Counted from the first letter of the stretch, positions 7,047 to 14,829 are shown. The stretch is 18,732 bases of DNA from Oscillospiraceae bacterium (GCA_031264545.1 JAISDV010000139.1:1-18732); one strand, 5' to 3'. Notes: generated by a model from the letters alone, not told the origin. Made by a program: numbers and translations.

Positions 7047-7897
7047 GTCAGTTTCAGAGAACGCCGGTAAAGCTCGTACCCGTCCCCTCGACAAACATCA
7101 TTCCGGAGCGTGACATCGATAAAACGCCGATACTCGAGGTCTCCCACCTCGGTATCGATTTCGGCGGCCTGACAGCGGTCGACGACTTCAACATGGCTAT
7201 CGGCAGAACTGAGATCGCGGGCCTGATCGGCCCTAACGGCGCGGGAAAAACGACCGTCTTTAACCTGCTGACCAAGGTCTACCAGCCCACGCGCGGCACC
7301 ATTATGCTCGATGGGCGCGACACTGCCGGAATGAGTACCATCCAGGTCAATAAGCTCGGTATCGCGCGGACCTTCCAGAACATCCGGCTTTTCAAAAATC
7401 TTCCGGTGCTCGATAACGTCCTGATCGGCCTTCATAACGAAATGGGCTACCACAGTCCCGCCGCCGTGCTCAGGCTCCCCGCTTATTGGCGCGCGGAGCG
7501 TATTGCGAAGGAACGCGCGCTGGAGCTGCTGTCGATATTCGACATGCGGGATACGGCCTACGCCCGGGCGGGCAGCCTGCCCTACGGCGCACAGCGCAGG
7601 CTCGAGATCGTCCGCGCCCTCGGCACCAACCCCGCCCTGTTGCTGCTGGACGAGCCGGCGGCCGGCATGAATCCCTCCGAAACGACGGAGCTGATGGAAA
7701 ACATTCAAAAAATCCGTGACACCTTCAAAATCGCCATTATGCTTATCGAGCATGATATGAGCCTTGTCATGGGCATCTGCGAAGGCATCTGCGTGCTCAA
7801 TTACGGCAGAATCATCGCCAAGGGCAGCCCGGAGGATATCCAATCGAACCCACAGGTCATCGAAGCCTATCTCGGCAAGAGGAAGGAGGGCGCGTGA
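7043..7897 (+). CDS. livG: Branched-chain amino acid ABC transporter ATPase LivG
   Basis: LivG is one of the two ATPases driving the Liv importer. The 284-residue product has Walker A GPNGAGKTT at residues 63-71, the family stretch GIARTFQNIRLFKNLPVLDNV, signature LPYGAQRRLEI (a variant of LSGGQ usual for LivG), Walker B LLLLDEPAAGMNP and switch His in LIEHDM. An N-terminal extension of about 28 residues, containing VPVPSTNIIPERDIDK, precedes the usual start of the fold (ILEVSHLGIDF). No alternative start lies between, and AAAGGAGG precedes the first ATG, so the extension seems real. The start overlaps the livM stop by 4 nt. Confidence 0.94.
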   Translation: MSQFQRTPVKLVPVPSTNIIPERDIDKTPILEVSHLGIDFGGLTAVDDFNMAIGRTEIAGLIGPNGAGKTTVFNLLTKVYQPTRGTIMLDGRDTAGMSTIQVNKLGIARTFQNIRLFKNLPVLDNVLIGLHNEMGYHSPAAVLRLPAYWRAERIAKERALELLSIFDMRDTAYARAGSLPYGAQRRLEIVRALGTNPALLLLDEPAAGMNPSETTELMENIQKIRDTFKIAIMLIEHDMSLVMGICEGICVLNYGRIIAKGSPEDIQSNPQVIEAYLGKRKEGA

Positions 7898-7899
7898 CG

Positions 7900-8613
7900 A
7901 TGCTCAAGACGATGCTCAAGGTCAATGACATCAACGTTTATTACGGCAGTATCCATGCGATCAAGGGCGTCTCTTTTTCCGTGGAAAGGGGTGAGATCGT
8001 GACCCTCATCGGCGCAAACGGTGCCGGGAAATCGACTATCCTCAACACGGTTTCCGGCCTTCTCCGCAGCAAGACCGGCTCCGTCAGCTTTCTGGACAAG
8101 CCCATCGGCAGCCTGGTCCCGCACAAGATCGTCGCGGGCGGGCTGGCCCAGGTTCCGGAAGGGCGCAGGGTTTTTCTCAACATGACGGCGGAGGAAAACC
8201 TCGAAATGGGCGCTTTCACGCGGAAGGGCGCCGAAGCCGCCGAATCACTCGCCGACGTCTATATGCGCTTTCCCCGCCTCAAGGAGCGCAGAAAGCAGAT
8301 CGCCGGGACGCTCTCCGGCGGCGAACAGCAGATGCTGGCTATGGGCAGGGCGCTTATGTCAAAGCCTGAGCTGCTGATGCTCGACGAGCCCTCCATGGGT
8401 CTTGCTCCCATCCTCGTCGAACAAATTTTCGAGATCATCAAGGAGCTGAACGCCGCGGGAGTGACCATCCTGCTCGTCGAGCAGAACGCGCAGATGGCGC
8501 TCTCGATTGCGGACCGGGGCTATGTCCTCGAAACCGGAAGGATCGCCACTTCCGCAAGCGCTTCCGAGCTGCTCAATAACGACGCCGTCAAAAAAGCCTA
8601 TCTTGGCGGCTGA
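7900..8613 (+). CDS. livF: Branched-chain amino acid ABC transporter ATPase LivF
   Basis: LivF is the second Liv ATPase. From ATG 7900 it has 237 residues: Walker A GANGAGKST near 38-46, the LivF hallmark LAQVPEGRRVFLNMTAEENL, signature LSGGEQQMLAMGRALM, Walker B LLMLDEPSMGLAP and switch His replaced by Gln in LLVEQNAQ, as is normal for LivF. Three starts are possible: GTG 7894 (GTGA overlap with livG), ATG 7900 and ATG 7912. AAGGAGGG at 7883-7890 best fits 7900. The gene ends the liv operon and is followed by a strong GC hairpin. Confidence 0.93.
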   Translation: MLKTMLKVNDINVYYGSIHAIKGVSFSVERGEIVTLIGANGAGKSTILNTVSGLLRSKTGSVSFLDKPIGSLVPHKIVAGGLAQVPEGRRVFLNMTAEENLEMGAFTRKGAEAAESLADVYMRFPRLKERRKQIAGTLSGGEQQMLAMGRALMSKPELLMLDEPSMGLAPILVEQIFEIIKELNAAGVTILLVEQNAQMALSIADRGYVLETGRIATSASASELLNNDAVKKAYLGG

Positions 8614-8624
8614 GCCGATTTACT

Positions 8625-8659
8625 GCCCGCCGTGTCCCCTTTTCCGGGGCGCGGCGGGC
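8625..8659 (+). terminator. Probable terminator of the liv operon
   Basis: GCCCGCCG (8625-8632) pairs with CGGCGGGC (8652-8659), with an inner CCCC/GGGG stem (8636-8639 / 8646-8649). The stem is very stable but is followed by only a short T-containing tract, so termination may be partial. The next gene has its own promoter right after it. Confidence 0.45.
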
Positions 8660-8689
8660 TTGACTATTTCGCCTGAAATGATGTATACT
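8660..8689 (+). promoter_or_regulatory. Promoter of the glycosyltransferase operon
   Basis: TTGACT (8660-8665), an 18-nt spacer and TATACT (8684-8689). The start near 8696 leaves a leader of about 87 nt before the chosen TTG start at 8783. It separates the glycan cassette from the liv operon. Confidence 0.7.
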
Positions 8690-8782
8690 GGGCGAAACAG
8701 TTTCCCGGGCTGCAGCCGTCTGCGCCCCGATAACACACAGGCGGGCGCGCCGTGCGCTTCCCGCGCAAAGGCAGGCGATAGC

Positions 8783-9874
8783 TTGAATGTCCTTTATCTG
8801 ATAAACTACGCCGGAAAAGCCGGCACCGAGAAATACGTTGAAAACCTCATACGTCTCGCAAACGGCAGAATAAAGCCATTTTTTGCCTACCATACAGCGG
8901 GCGAGCTGTCCGAAAAGATGGAAGCGGCCGCGATCCCCTCCCTCCGGCTTGACATGGGCCGGAAATCCGCGCTGAAGGCAGCGAGAAAGCTTGCGGCCTT
9001 CTGCCGGGAAAACGAGATCGATGTGATCCACGCGCAGTATCCGCGCGAAAACATCATTGCCCTGCTCTCCAAGCGGCATTATGCCGCCCCGCGGGTCGTG
9101 CTCACAAATCATCTGACGCTGCGCCTCGGCGCGGTTTCCGGCCTGTTTTGGCGGGCATTGAACCGGCACTTTTCCCCGAAGAACCACCGTATTATCGCCG
9201 TCTGCAACGCGGGCCGGGACATCCTGATCGAAAACGGCGTCCTGCCGGAGCGTATCACGGTCATCTTCAACGGCATCGAGCCGGCCGGGCCGCCGGAAAG
9301 AAGCGATGCGATACGCCGGGAGCTCTCCCTCCCCCCGGACTGCTTCGTGATGACAATATTCGCGCGCTTCGCCCCCGAAAAGGGACTGGATTTTCTTGTG
9401 GATACCCTCGCGGAGCTGAAAAGGCAAGCAAGCAGACCCTTCTGCTGCCTGATCTGCGGCGACGGCGCGCGCTTTGATGAAATCAAATCCAAAATCGGCG
9501 CGCTCGGGCTTGAGAACGAATGCCGACTGCTCGGCTTTCGCCGGGACACGCGGGAGATACTCCTCGGCTCCGACGTTTATCTCAACAGCTCGAGCCGTAA
9601 CGAGGCGATGAGCTTCGCGATACTCGAGGCAATGAACGCGGGACTGCCTCTCGTCGTCACGGACGTGGGCGGAAACCGCGACCTCGCTGAAACGCGGCTG
9701 AAATGCGGCTTTGTCTGCGCTTTCGGCGATCGCGCGGGCTTTTCAGCCGCGCTTCGGCGCCTGATGGACGACGAAGCGCTCAGGCAGACGCTGTCCCGTG
9801 CGGCGACGGAGAAGATAAGCCGGTATTTTGACCTGAACAAGCTTACGGCGGAGGTATACGCCGCCTACAACTGA
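8783..9874 (+). CDS. Family-4 glycosyltransferase
   Basis: This is a GT-B-fold retaining glycosyltransferase of the GT4 type, moving a sugar from a nucleotide sugar to a lipid or glycan acceptor at the inner membrane face. From TTG 8783 it is 363 residues and starts MNVLYLINYAGKAGTEKYVE, the usual acceptor-side GT4 start with the Gly-rich loop. The donor half shows the FARFAPEKGLDFLVD stretch, the ICGDG motif and the EX7E motif (Glu274 and Glu282 in NEAMSFAILEAMNAG), followed by DVGGNRDL. There is no membrane segment. The upstream in-frame codons do not look like protein, and the ribosome site is weak (AGGCAGG). It leads DUF4330 and O-antigen-ligase-like genes, pointing to surface glycan synthesis. 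Donor and acceptor are unknown. Confidence 0.85.
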   Translation: MNVLYLINYAGKAGTEKYVENLIRLANGRIKPFFAYHTAGELSEKMEAAAIPSLRLDMGRKSALKAARKLAAFCRENEIDVIHAQYPRENIIALLSKRHYAAPRVVLTNHLTLRLGAVSGLFWRALNRHFSPKNHRIIAVCNAGRDILIENGVLPERITVIFNGIEPAGPPERSDAIRRELSLPPDCFVMTIFARFAPEKGLDFLVDTLAELKRQASRPFCCLICGDGARFDEIKSKIGALGLENECRLLGFRRDTREILLGSDVYLNSSSRNEAMSFAILEAMNAGLPLVVTDVGGNRDLAETRLKCGFVCAFGDRAGFSAALRRLMDDEALRQTLSRAATEKISRYFDLNKLTAEVYAAYN

Positions 9875-9894
9875 TACGGAGGAAGGATACAAAA

Positions 9895-10377
9895 ATGGTT
9901 GACAAAAATGGAAAGCTTTTCGGAAAGATCAATCTGATCGACCTCTTGATCGTGCTGATTCTCGCGGTGCTTGTCACCTTTGTCGCGCTCAAGGTCGTCA
10001 ATAAAAGCGAGGAAAACGCGGGACTGACTCAAGTGCGTATCAGCTTCTTCGCCGAAGAAGTGCCCGATTATGTCGCGGCGGCGCTGAAGGAAGGCGCGAG
10101 TGTGCTGGACTCCAAGGAAAATGTTACGATCGGGACGGTCGAGCGCTTCGAGACCGGCGATCCTCTCGGTTTCGAAACGGATACGAAGGGCGAGATCCAG
10201 GCCGTGCAGAGGCAGGGCTTCAAATCGCTTTCCCTGACTGCCCTCGCGGCCGCAAGGCCGGGAGAACACGGCGTGACCATCGGCGGCGTGCTCTACGGCA
10301 TCGGACACACACTCACCATTTATGCCGGAAATGCCAAGCTTTATTTGAAGGTCAGCGGTATCGAGCCCGTCTCCTGA
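9895..10377 (+). CDS. DUF4330 family membrane-anchored protein
   Basis: The 160-residue product has one N-terminal membrane anchor (about residues 14-34, rich in Leu, Ile and Val) with the rest predicted outside the cytoplasm. The start MVDKNGKLFGKINLIDLLIV and the following ALKVVNKSE match DUF4330 as I know it; no biochemical function is established for the family. CGGAGGAAGG sits well upstream of the ATG. It lies 20 nt after the glycosyltransferase and 42 nt before the ligase-like gene, so it is probably co-transcribed and may assist glycan polymerisation or export, but this is only inferred from position. Confidence 0.8.
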   Translation: MVDKNGKLFGKINLIDLLIVLILAVLVTFVALKVVNKSEENAGLTQVRISFFAEEVPDYVAAALKEGASVLDSKENVTIGTVERFETGDPLGFETDTKGEIQAVQRQGFKSLSLTALAAARPGEHGVTIGGVLYGIGHTLTIYAGNAKLYLKVSGIEPVS

Positions 10378-10419
10378 GCGCCCTGTCCCTCAATGATCCG
10401 ATGAAAGCGGGGTGACCCC

Positions 10420-11967
10420 TTGATCTCCTCAAGCATACTTGGAACAGCCTATGAAATCTGGCTCAGCAGCGGGACCTTCGCCTTTCTGCGGATGGTTTTC
10501 GCGGCCTTCAGCCGATCCTTTTCACAAAGCCGGATCGTTCACCGGCTCGTCCGGGACAGCCGCGCCGAGCCGGTCTACAGGGCGTCGCTCTTCGCCCGTA
10601 TTTTCAAGGCGGTCATGGATCTGATGCTCCGCGTGATCGGCGCCGCTGCCCGCGCGGTCGAAAAAGCCGCGCGCGGCAGCGTGACCGCGGCCTTTATCAA
10701 CCGATTTGTAAAAGGTTCCTTTTTTATCAATTTTGAAACCCTGCTCGGCGGCTTTATCTGCCTGATGTTCATTATCCCGCACGACTATTGGTCGAACACC
10801 TATGCGCTTCTCGCGGCGGCCGGACTCTTTGCGCTCTATATCCTCCTGGCAGGCGCCGGAAAACGGAAGGTCTATTACCTGCACGACATGGGCCTGCCGG
10901 TCCTCCTGTTTGCAATAGCCTGCGCCGCGAGCCTCGGCTTCAGCCCGGCGCGGGCGGACAGCCTCCGTGTGCTTACCTTCTATGTGACGGCGCTGCTGCT
11001 GTTTTATGTGATATCGGCCGACATCACAAGCCGGGAACGGCTGATGAAGCTTTTGGGCTTCGTCTATTTTGCCGTGATCATCGCCGCGCTCTACGCCGTG
11101 TATCAGCGCTTCGCCGGCGTCGCCGTGAGCGAGAGCCTGACCGACCTCGAGCTGAACGCAGGTGTGCCGGGCAGGGTCTACGGAACGCTCGGCAACCCGA
11201 ACAATTTTGCGGAATTTCTCGTCATGCTGACCCCTGCCGCCGCCGTTTTTGCGGCGAAGGTCAGGGCCGGATGGCTTCGGATTCCCCTGTGCGCGGGTAT
11301 CGGTCTCCCGTTCATCGCGCTCCTGATGACTTACTCCCGTTCCTGCTGGATCTCGATGATGCTGGCCTGCGTCATCTTCGTCTACTATGCGAACAAGAAG
11401 CTGATCCCCGCGTTCTTCCTGCTCTGCGTCGCGGCGATCCCCCTCCTGCCGGACAGCGTGATGATACGGCTGTCAAGCATGCTCAGCTTCGAGGATTCCT
11501 CCGGCACCTTCAGAATCTACATCTGGATGGGCACCATCAAGATGGTCCGGGACTATTTCCTGACCGGGATCGGGCTCGGCCCCGAAAGCTTCGCCGTGAT
11601 CTACCCGGAATACGCGGACCTGCGCGCGCTGGTCGGCGCGCCGCACAGCCACATGGTCTATATGGAGCTGATCATCGAGCTGGGCGTCCTGGGCTTTGTC
11701 TCCTTTATGTGGTTCATGCTCAGGCTCTGGAAGGACACAGCCCGAGCGCTCCTGCGTACGCACGGGAAAACCGTGAAATATACGCTTATCGCCTGCATCT
11801 CCGGCCTGGCCGGAATCGCCTTTGCCTTCGGCGTCGAGTATGTCTGGTACTATCCGCGCACTTTCTTCGCATACTTTGTGCTGGCGGGAATCACGGCGGC
11901 GGCCATCAGGCTTTCAAAGGCCGGAAAAAACGGAAACGCGCTTTCGGACGAGATATCGGATATATGA
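10420..11967 (+). CDS. O-antigen ligase (Wzy_C) family polytopic membrane protein
   Basis: The 515-residue product belongs to the Wzy/WaaL-like family, which polymerises lipid-linked glycans or transfers them to acceptors on the outer face of the membrane. Many hydrophobic segments run from about residue 105 to 500. Family marks are TYSRSCWISM (residues 306-315, cf. SRGAW), RVYGTLGNPNNFAEFL (254-269), and the large outer loop ending in PHSHMVYMELIIELGVLGF (410-428) with His411 and His413. The first 100 residues are unusual: basic and amphipathic, without a clear membrane span. The start is TTG 10420 with GGGGTGA a few bases upstream; a later start is possible. Acceptor and substrate are unknown, and true O-antigen is not expected in a Firmicute. 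Confidence 0.82.
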   Translation: MISSSILGTAYEIWLSSGTFAFLRMVFAAFSRSFSQSRIVHRLVRDSRAEPVYRASLFARIFKAVMDLMLRVIGAAARAVEKAARGSVTAAFINRFVKGSFFINFETLLGGFICLMFIIPHDYWSNTYALLAAAGLFALYILLAGAGKRKVYYLHDMGLPVLLFAIACAASLGFSPARADSLRVLTFYVTALLLFYVISADITSRERLMKLLGFVYFAVIIAALYAVYQRFAGVAVSESLTDLELNAGVPGRVYGTLGNPNNFAEFLVMLTPAAAVFAAKVRAGWLRIPLCAGIGLPFIALLMTYSRSCWISMMLACVIFVYYANKKLIPAFFLLCVAAIPLLPDSVMIRLSSMLSFEDSSGTFRIYIWMGTIKMVRDYFLTGIGLGPESFAVIYPEYADLRALVGAPHSHMVYMELIIELGVLGFVSFMWFMLRLWKDTARALLRTHGKTVKYTLIACISGLAGIAFAFGVEYVWYYPRTFFAYFVLAGITAAAIRLSKAGKNGNALSDEISDI

Positions 11968-11992
11968 ACAATGTGACTGTTAGGAGTGCCAA

Positions 11993-13588
11993 ATGATAAG
12001 CGTTGAAAATCTTTCCCTTCAGTTCGGCGGGCAGAAGCTGTTCGACAGAGCGGACCTTCAGTTCACCGCCGGCAACTGCTACGGCGTCATCGGCGCGAAC
12101 GGCGCGGGAAAATCGACCTTCCTCCGTATACTCTCCGGCGATCTTGACAGCTACGAGGGAAACGTCTTTATCGACAAAAAGTCCCGCATGTCCGTACTGA
12201 AGCAGGACCAGAACATGTACGACGCGTACAGCGTGACGGATACGGTCATCCTCGGAAACAAGCGTCTCTATGACTGCGGCAGGGAAAAGGACGCCCTCTA
12301 TGAAAAGCCGGACTTCTCCGACGAGGACGGCATTCACGCGGCGGAGTTCGAGGACGAGTTTGCCGAGCTCGGCGGCTGGGAGGCCGAGAGCGACGCTTCG
12401 CGCATCCTCCAGGGTCTCGGCATCACGACCGACCTGCATGACAGCATGATGAGCGAGCTCGAGGGCAGGCAAAAGGTCAAGGTGCTGCTCGCGCAGGCGC
12501 TTTTCGGCCATCCGGATATCATCCTGCTGGACGAGCCGACGAACAACCTCGATCTCAATTCCGTGGTCTGGCTCGAGGATTTTCTCCTCGATTACGACGG
12601 GACCGTCCTTGTCGTCTCGCACGACCGCTATTTTCTGAACACCGTCTGCACACACATCGTGGACATCGACTACGGCAAAATCAAAATGTACGTCGGTAAC
12701 TACGACTTCTGGTACGAATCCAGCCAGCTCATGCAGCGGCTTATCAAGGACCAGAACAAGAAGGCCGAGCAGAAGATCCAGGAGCTGCAGAGCTTTATCG
12801 CCCGCTTTTCCGCGAACAAATCCAAGTCCCGCCAGGCGACGAGCCGCCGGAAGCTGCTCGACAAGCTCACGGTCGAGGAAATGCCCGCTTCCTCCCGCCG
12901 CTATCCCTGGGTCGGCTTTAAGGCGGAGCGCGAGCCGGGCAAGGACAGGCTTTTTGTCACCGAGCTGAGCAAAACCGTCGACGGCGTGAAGGTGCTCGAC
13001 AGGGTCAGCTTCATCATGGGGAAGGACGACAAGATCGCGGTGATCGGCAAAAACGAGATCGCCGTTACCACGCTCTTCAAAATCCTCGCGGGCGAGCTGG
13101 AACCGGATGCGGGCGAATGCAAATGGGGCGTCTCGACTACGCAGGCCTACTTCCCGAAAGACAACAGCGCTTATTTCGACAGCTGCGGGCTCGACATCAT
13201 GGATTGGATCCGCCAGTTTTCCGCCGACAAGCGCGAGAGCTACCTGCGCACCTTCCTCGGGCGCATGCTCTTTTCAAATGACGACGTTTATAAAAAGGTC
13301 GGTGTGCTCTCCGGCGGCGAGCGGGTGCGCTGTATGCTCAGCAGGATGATGCTCTCCGGCGCGAACGTGCTCCTGTTTGATCAGCCGACCAACCACCTGG
13401 ACCTCGAGAGCATCGCCGCGCTGAACAACGGCATGGACGCCTTTGAATACAATATCATCTTCTCCAGCCACGACCACCAGCTCACGCAGACCGTCGCAAA
13501 CCGGATCATCGAGCTGACGGAGGACGGCTGCATCGACCGGATGTGCACGTACGACGAATATATGCACATCATGGACAAGAAGGGTTGA
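11993..13588 (+). CDS. ABC-F ATPase, YkpA/YbiT type, with atypical second nucleotide site
   Basis: ABC-F proteins are soluble twin-ATPase factors that bind the ribosomal E site; some give antibiotic resistance, others act in translation. The 531-residue product has no membrane segment. Domain 1 has an intact P-loop GANGAGKST (34-42), degenerate signature SELEGRQKVKV, Walker B LLDEPTNNLD (Glu181) and switch SHDRYF. The linker (about 245-300) contains SFIARFSANKSKSRQATSRR, as in YbiT/EttA-type proteins. Domain 2 keeps signature LSGGERVRCML (439-449) and SSHDHQ. Its P-loop, however, reads GKNEIAVTT (352-360), with Val where Lys is expected, and its Walker B reads LLFDQPTNHLD, with Gln464 in place of the catalytic Glu. 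AGGAG precedes the ATG by 7 nt. A resistance role is not indicated by anything seen. Confidence 0.88.
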   Translation: MISVENLSLQFGGQKLFDRADLQFTAGNCYGVIGANGAGKSTFLRILSGDLDSYEGNVFIDKKSRMSVLKQDQNMYDAYSVTDTVILGNKRLYDCGREKDALYEKPDFSDEDGIHAAEFEDEFAELGGWEAESDASRILQGLGITTDLHDSMMSELEGRQKVKVLLAQALFGHPDIILLDEPTNNLDLNSVVWLEDFLLDYDGTVLVVSHDRYFLNTVCTHIVDIDYGKIKMYVGNYDFWYESSQLMQRLIKDQNKKAEQKIQELQSFIARFSANKSKSRQATSRRKLLDKLTVEEMPASSRRYPWVGFKAEREPGKDRLFVTELSKTVDGVKVLDRVSFIMGKDDKIAVIGKNEIAVTTLFKILAGELEPDAGECKWGVSTTQAYFPKDNSAYFDSCGLDIMDWIRQFSADKRESYLRTFLGRMLFSNDDVYKKVGVLSGGERVRCMLSRMMLSGANVLLFDQPTNHLDLESIAALNNGMDAFEYNIIFSSHDHQLTQTVANRIIELTEDGCIDRMCTYDEYMHIMDKKG

Positions 13589-13622
13589 CCGCGCAAAAAC
13601 GGCCGTCTGGCTGAGAATACGC

Positions 13623-13658
13623 AAAAAAAGGGCTTCTGCCGGCAGAAGCCCTTTTTTT
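13623..13658. terminator. Perfect bidirectional intrinsic terminator
   Basis: A 36-bp perfect palindrome: seven A, GGGCTTCTGCC-type arm (to 13640), mirrored arm (from 13641) and seven T. It ends the plus-strand ABC-F operon and can also stop transcription arriving from the zinc-ribbon gene on the minus strand. Confidence 0.92.
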
Positions 13659-13771
13659 GATGGAAGGAAAGCATGACGCTCCAGGTATTATAAGCACCTT
13701 TGCTTATCTTTTGGCGGATCAGGATATGATACTTATGTCCAAAAAATAGTCGAAAGACTTGCATTATAACC

Positions 13772-13790
13772 GCTCCGGCAGCGCCGGAGC
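13772..13790 (-). other. Hairpin downstream of the zinc-ribbon gene
   Basis: GCTCCGGC (13772-13779), loop AGC, GCCGGAGC (13783-13790): an 8-bp perfect stem 13 nt beyond the stop of the minus-strand zinc-ribbon gene. No T-run follows directly, so it is more likely a 3'-end stabiliser than a full terminator. Confidence 0.5.
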
Positions 13791-13802
13791 CGGGACAGGT
13801 TC

Positions 13803-14084
13803 TTAAGCCTGTTCCTCTCGCATCTTGGCGAAGCACTCGCTGCAATAGACAGGCCTGTCGGACTTTGGCTCAAAAGGAACTCTGGCGTCCTTGCCGCAGG
13901 CGGCGCAGGTAGCCGTAAAATACTCGCGGGGTCCGCGGGCAACGTTCTTTCTCGAGTCACGGCAGGGCTTGCAGCGCTGCGGCTCATTCTGGAAGCCGCG
14001 CTCTGCGTAGAATTCCTGTTCACCGGCGGTAAACACGAAATCCTGTCCGCATTCCTTACACACTAATGTTTTGTCCTCGAACAT
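13803..14084 (-). CDS. Small double zinc-ribbon protein
   Basis: From ATG 14084 the product is 93 residues with eight cysteines in four CxxC pairs: C9/C12, C38/C41, C60/C63 and C81/C84. The first half fits the zinc-ribbon (zf-trcl) pattern CKECGQDFVFTAGEQEFYAE then GFQNEPQRCKPCR. The second half, TATCAACGKDARVPFEP and RPVYCSECF, forms a second ribbon. Such proteins are common in Firmicutes and Chloroflexi but have no established function; nucleic-acid or protein binding is a guess. A longer in-frame start (14126) exists, but AGAGAGG seven bases before 14084 decides for the shorter form. It lies 59 nt after sigH on the same strand, behind a weak hairpin. Confidence 0.82.
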   Translation of the reverse strand: MFEDKTLVCKECGQDFVFTAGEQEFYAERGFQNEPQRCKPCRDSRKNVARGPREYFTATCAACGKDARVPFEPKSDRPVYCSECFAKMREEQA

Positions 14085-14101
14085 TTTGAATCCTCTCTTT
14101 G

Positions 14102-14125
14102 AAAAAAGACTTGCCCGGAAGGGCA
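14102..14125 (-). terminator. Weak terminator/attenuator between sigH and the zinc-ribbon gene
   Basis: On the minus strand TGCCC-TTCC-GGGCA is followed by AGTC and six T (14107-14102). The 5-bp stem is short, so it would end only part of the sigH transcripts and let some continue into the zinc-ribbon gene. Confidence 0.4.
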
Positions 14126-14143
14126 TTTTATTGCGAACAGCTT

Positions 14144-14758
14144 CTAGCTGTTATCGCCGGGGTAAAGACTGCGCGCAAGCTTACGCCTAATGCGCTGGAC
14201 GGCATTGTCAACGGATTTCTCCGTTTTTCCGCAGGCCTCCGCAATTTCGGAGTACGACAGGCCGCTGAGATAAAGGTGCAATATTTCAACTTCAAACCCT
14301 GACAAACACCGCGAATAGGCCTGAATGATCTCATCCGCGCTCTCCCTTGCGAGCACCTGCTCCTCGGGGGTGCGCCTATAAGCTTCGCCGTAAGCTGCCG
14401 CGCCTGACTTGCTTTCATCTGAGAGGACATCATCGAACGACACCATGTCGTTGAGCGGTTCATGCTTCTTGCGCGAGGCGCTTTTGATCGCTGAGTAAAT
14501 GCGGCGCTTAACACAAATCTCCGCATAAGTTTTGAAAGAAGCGTTCATAGATATATCAAATTCTCTTATTGCGGAAATCAGGCCGAGCATCCCTTCCTGA
14601 ATGAGATCCTCACTGTCCCCGCCAACAAGAAAATAGGGCCTGGAACAAGCTTTTACCAAACGCGCATAGCGCAGAGCAAGCTGCTCCTCAGCGACCCTGT
14701 CGCCAAATTTTACCATGCTCAGCAAGGCATTATCGGTAATCGTACTATATTTTTCCAT
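14144..14758 (-). CDS. sigH: RNA polymerase sigma factor, SigH (Spo0H) family
   Basis: SigH-type sigma factors direct RNA polymerase to transition-state and early sporulation genes in endospore-forming Firmicutes. The 204-residue product has region 2.2 EDLIQEGMLGLISAIREFD (50-68), region 2.3/2.4 ASFKTYAEICVKRRIYSAIK (73-92), a KKHEPLND segment typical of SigH, and region 4.2 helix-turn-helix SYSEIAEACGKTEKSVDNAV (168-187). The length is close to the usual 215. The start ATG has only a poor ribosome site. A near-perfect SigA promoter lies about 30 nt upstream. The location next to glmM/ruvB differs from the usual sigH place near the secE-nusG genes. It could be a SigH paralogue rather than the orthologue. 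Confidence 0.85.
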   Translation of the reverse strand: MEKYSTITDNALLSMVKFGDRVAEEQLALRYARLVKACSRPYFLVGGDSEDLIQEGMLGLISAIREFDISMNASFKTYAEICVKRRIYSAIKSASRKKHEPLNDMVSFDDVLSDESKSGAAAYGEAYRRTPEEQVLARESADEIIQAYSRCLSGFEVEILHLYLSGLSYSEIAEACGKTEKSVDNAVQRIRRKLARSLYPGDNS

Positions 14759-14789
14759 ATCTCAAATCCGTACACCCTGAACACGACCG

Positions 14790-14818
14790 ATTATAGTATA
14801 TATTTTACAAATAGTCAA
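14790..14818 (-). promoter_or_regulatory. Near-consensus SigA promoter of sigH
   Basis: On the minus strand TTGACT (14818-14813), exactly 17 nt, and TATAAT (14795-14790). It differs from consensus at one base. It lies in an AT-rich gap after glmM, so sigH does not depend on read-through from the ruv-glmM operon. Confidence 0.88.
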
Positions 14819-14829
14819 GTAAATTCCAC

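Noticed and set aside
10788..11996. A 402-codon open frame on the same strand as the O-antigen-ligase-like gene, in another phase
   Set aside because: The membrane-protein frame has coherent hydrophobic segments and family motifs; the other is Arg/Pro/Gly-rich and reads as an out-of-phase shadow.
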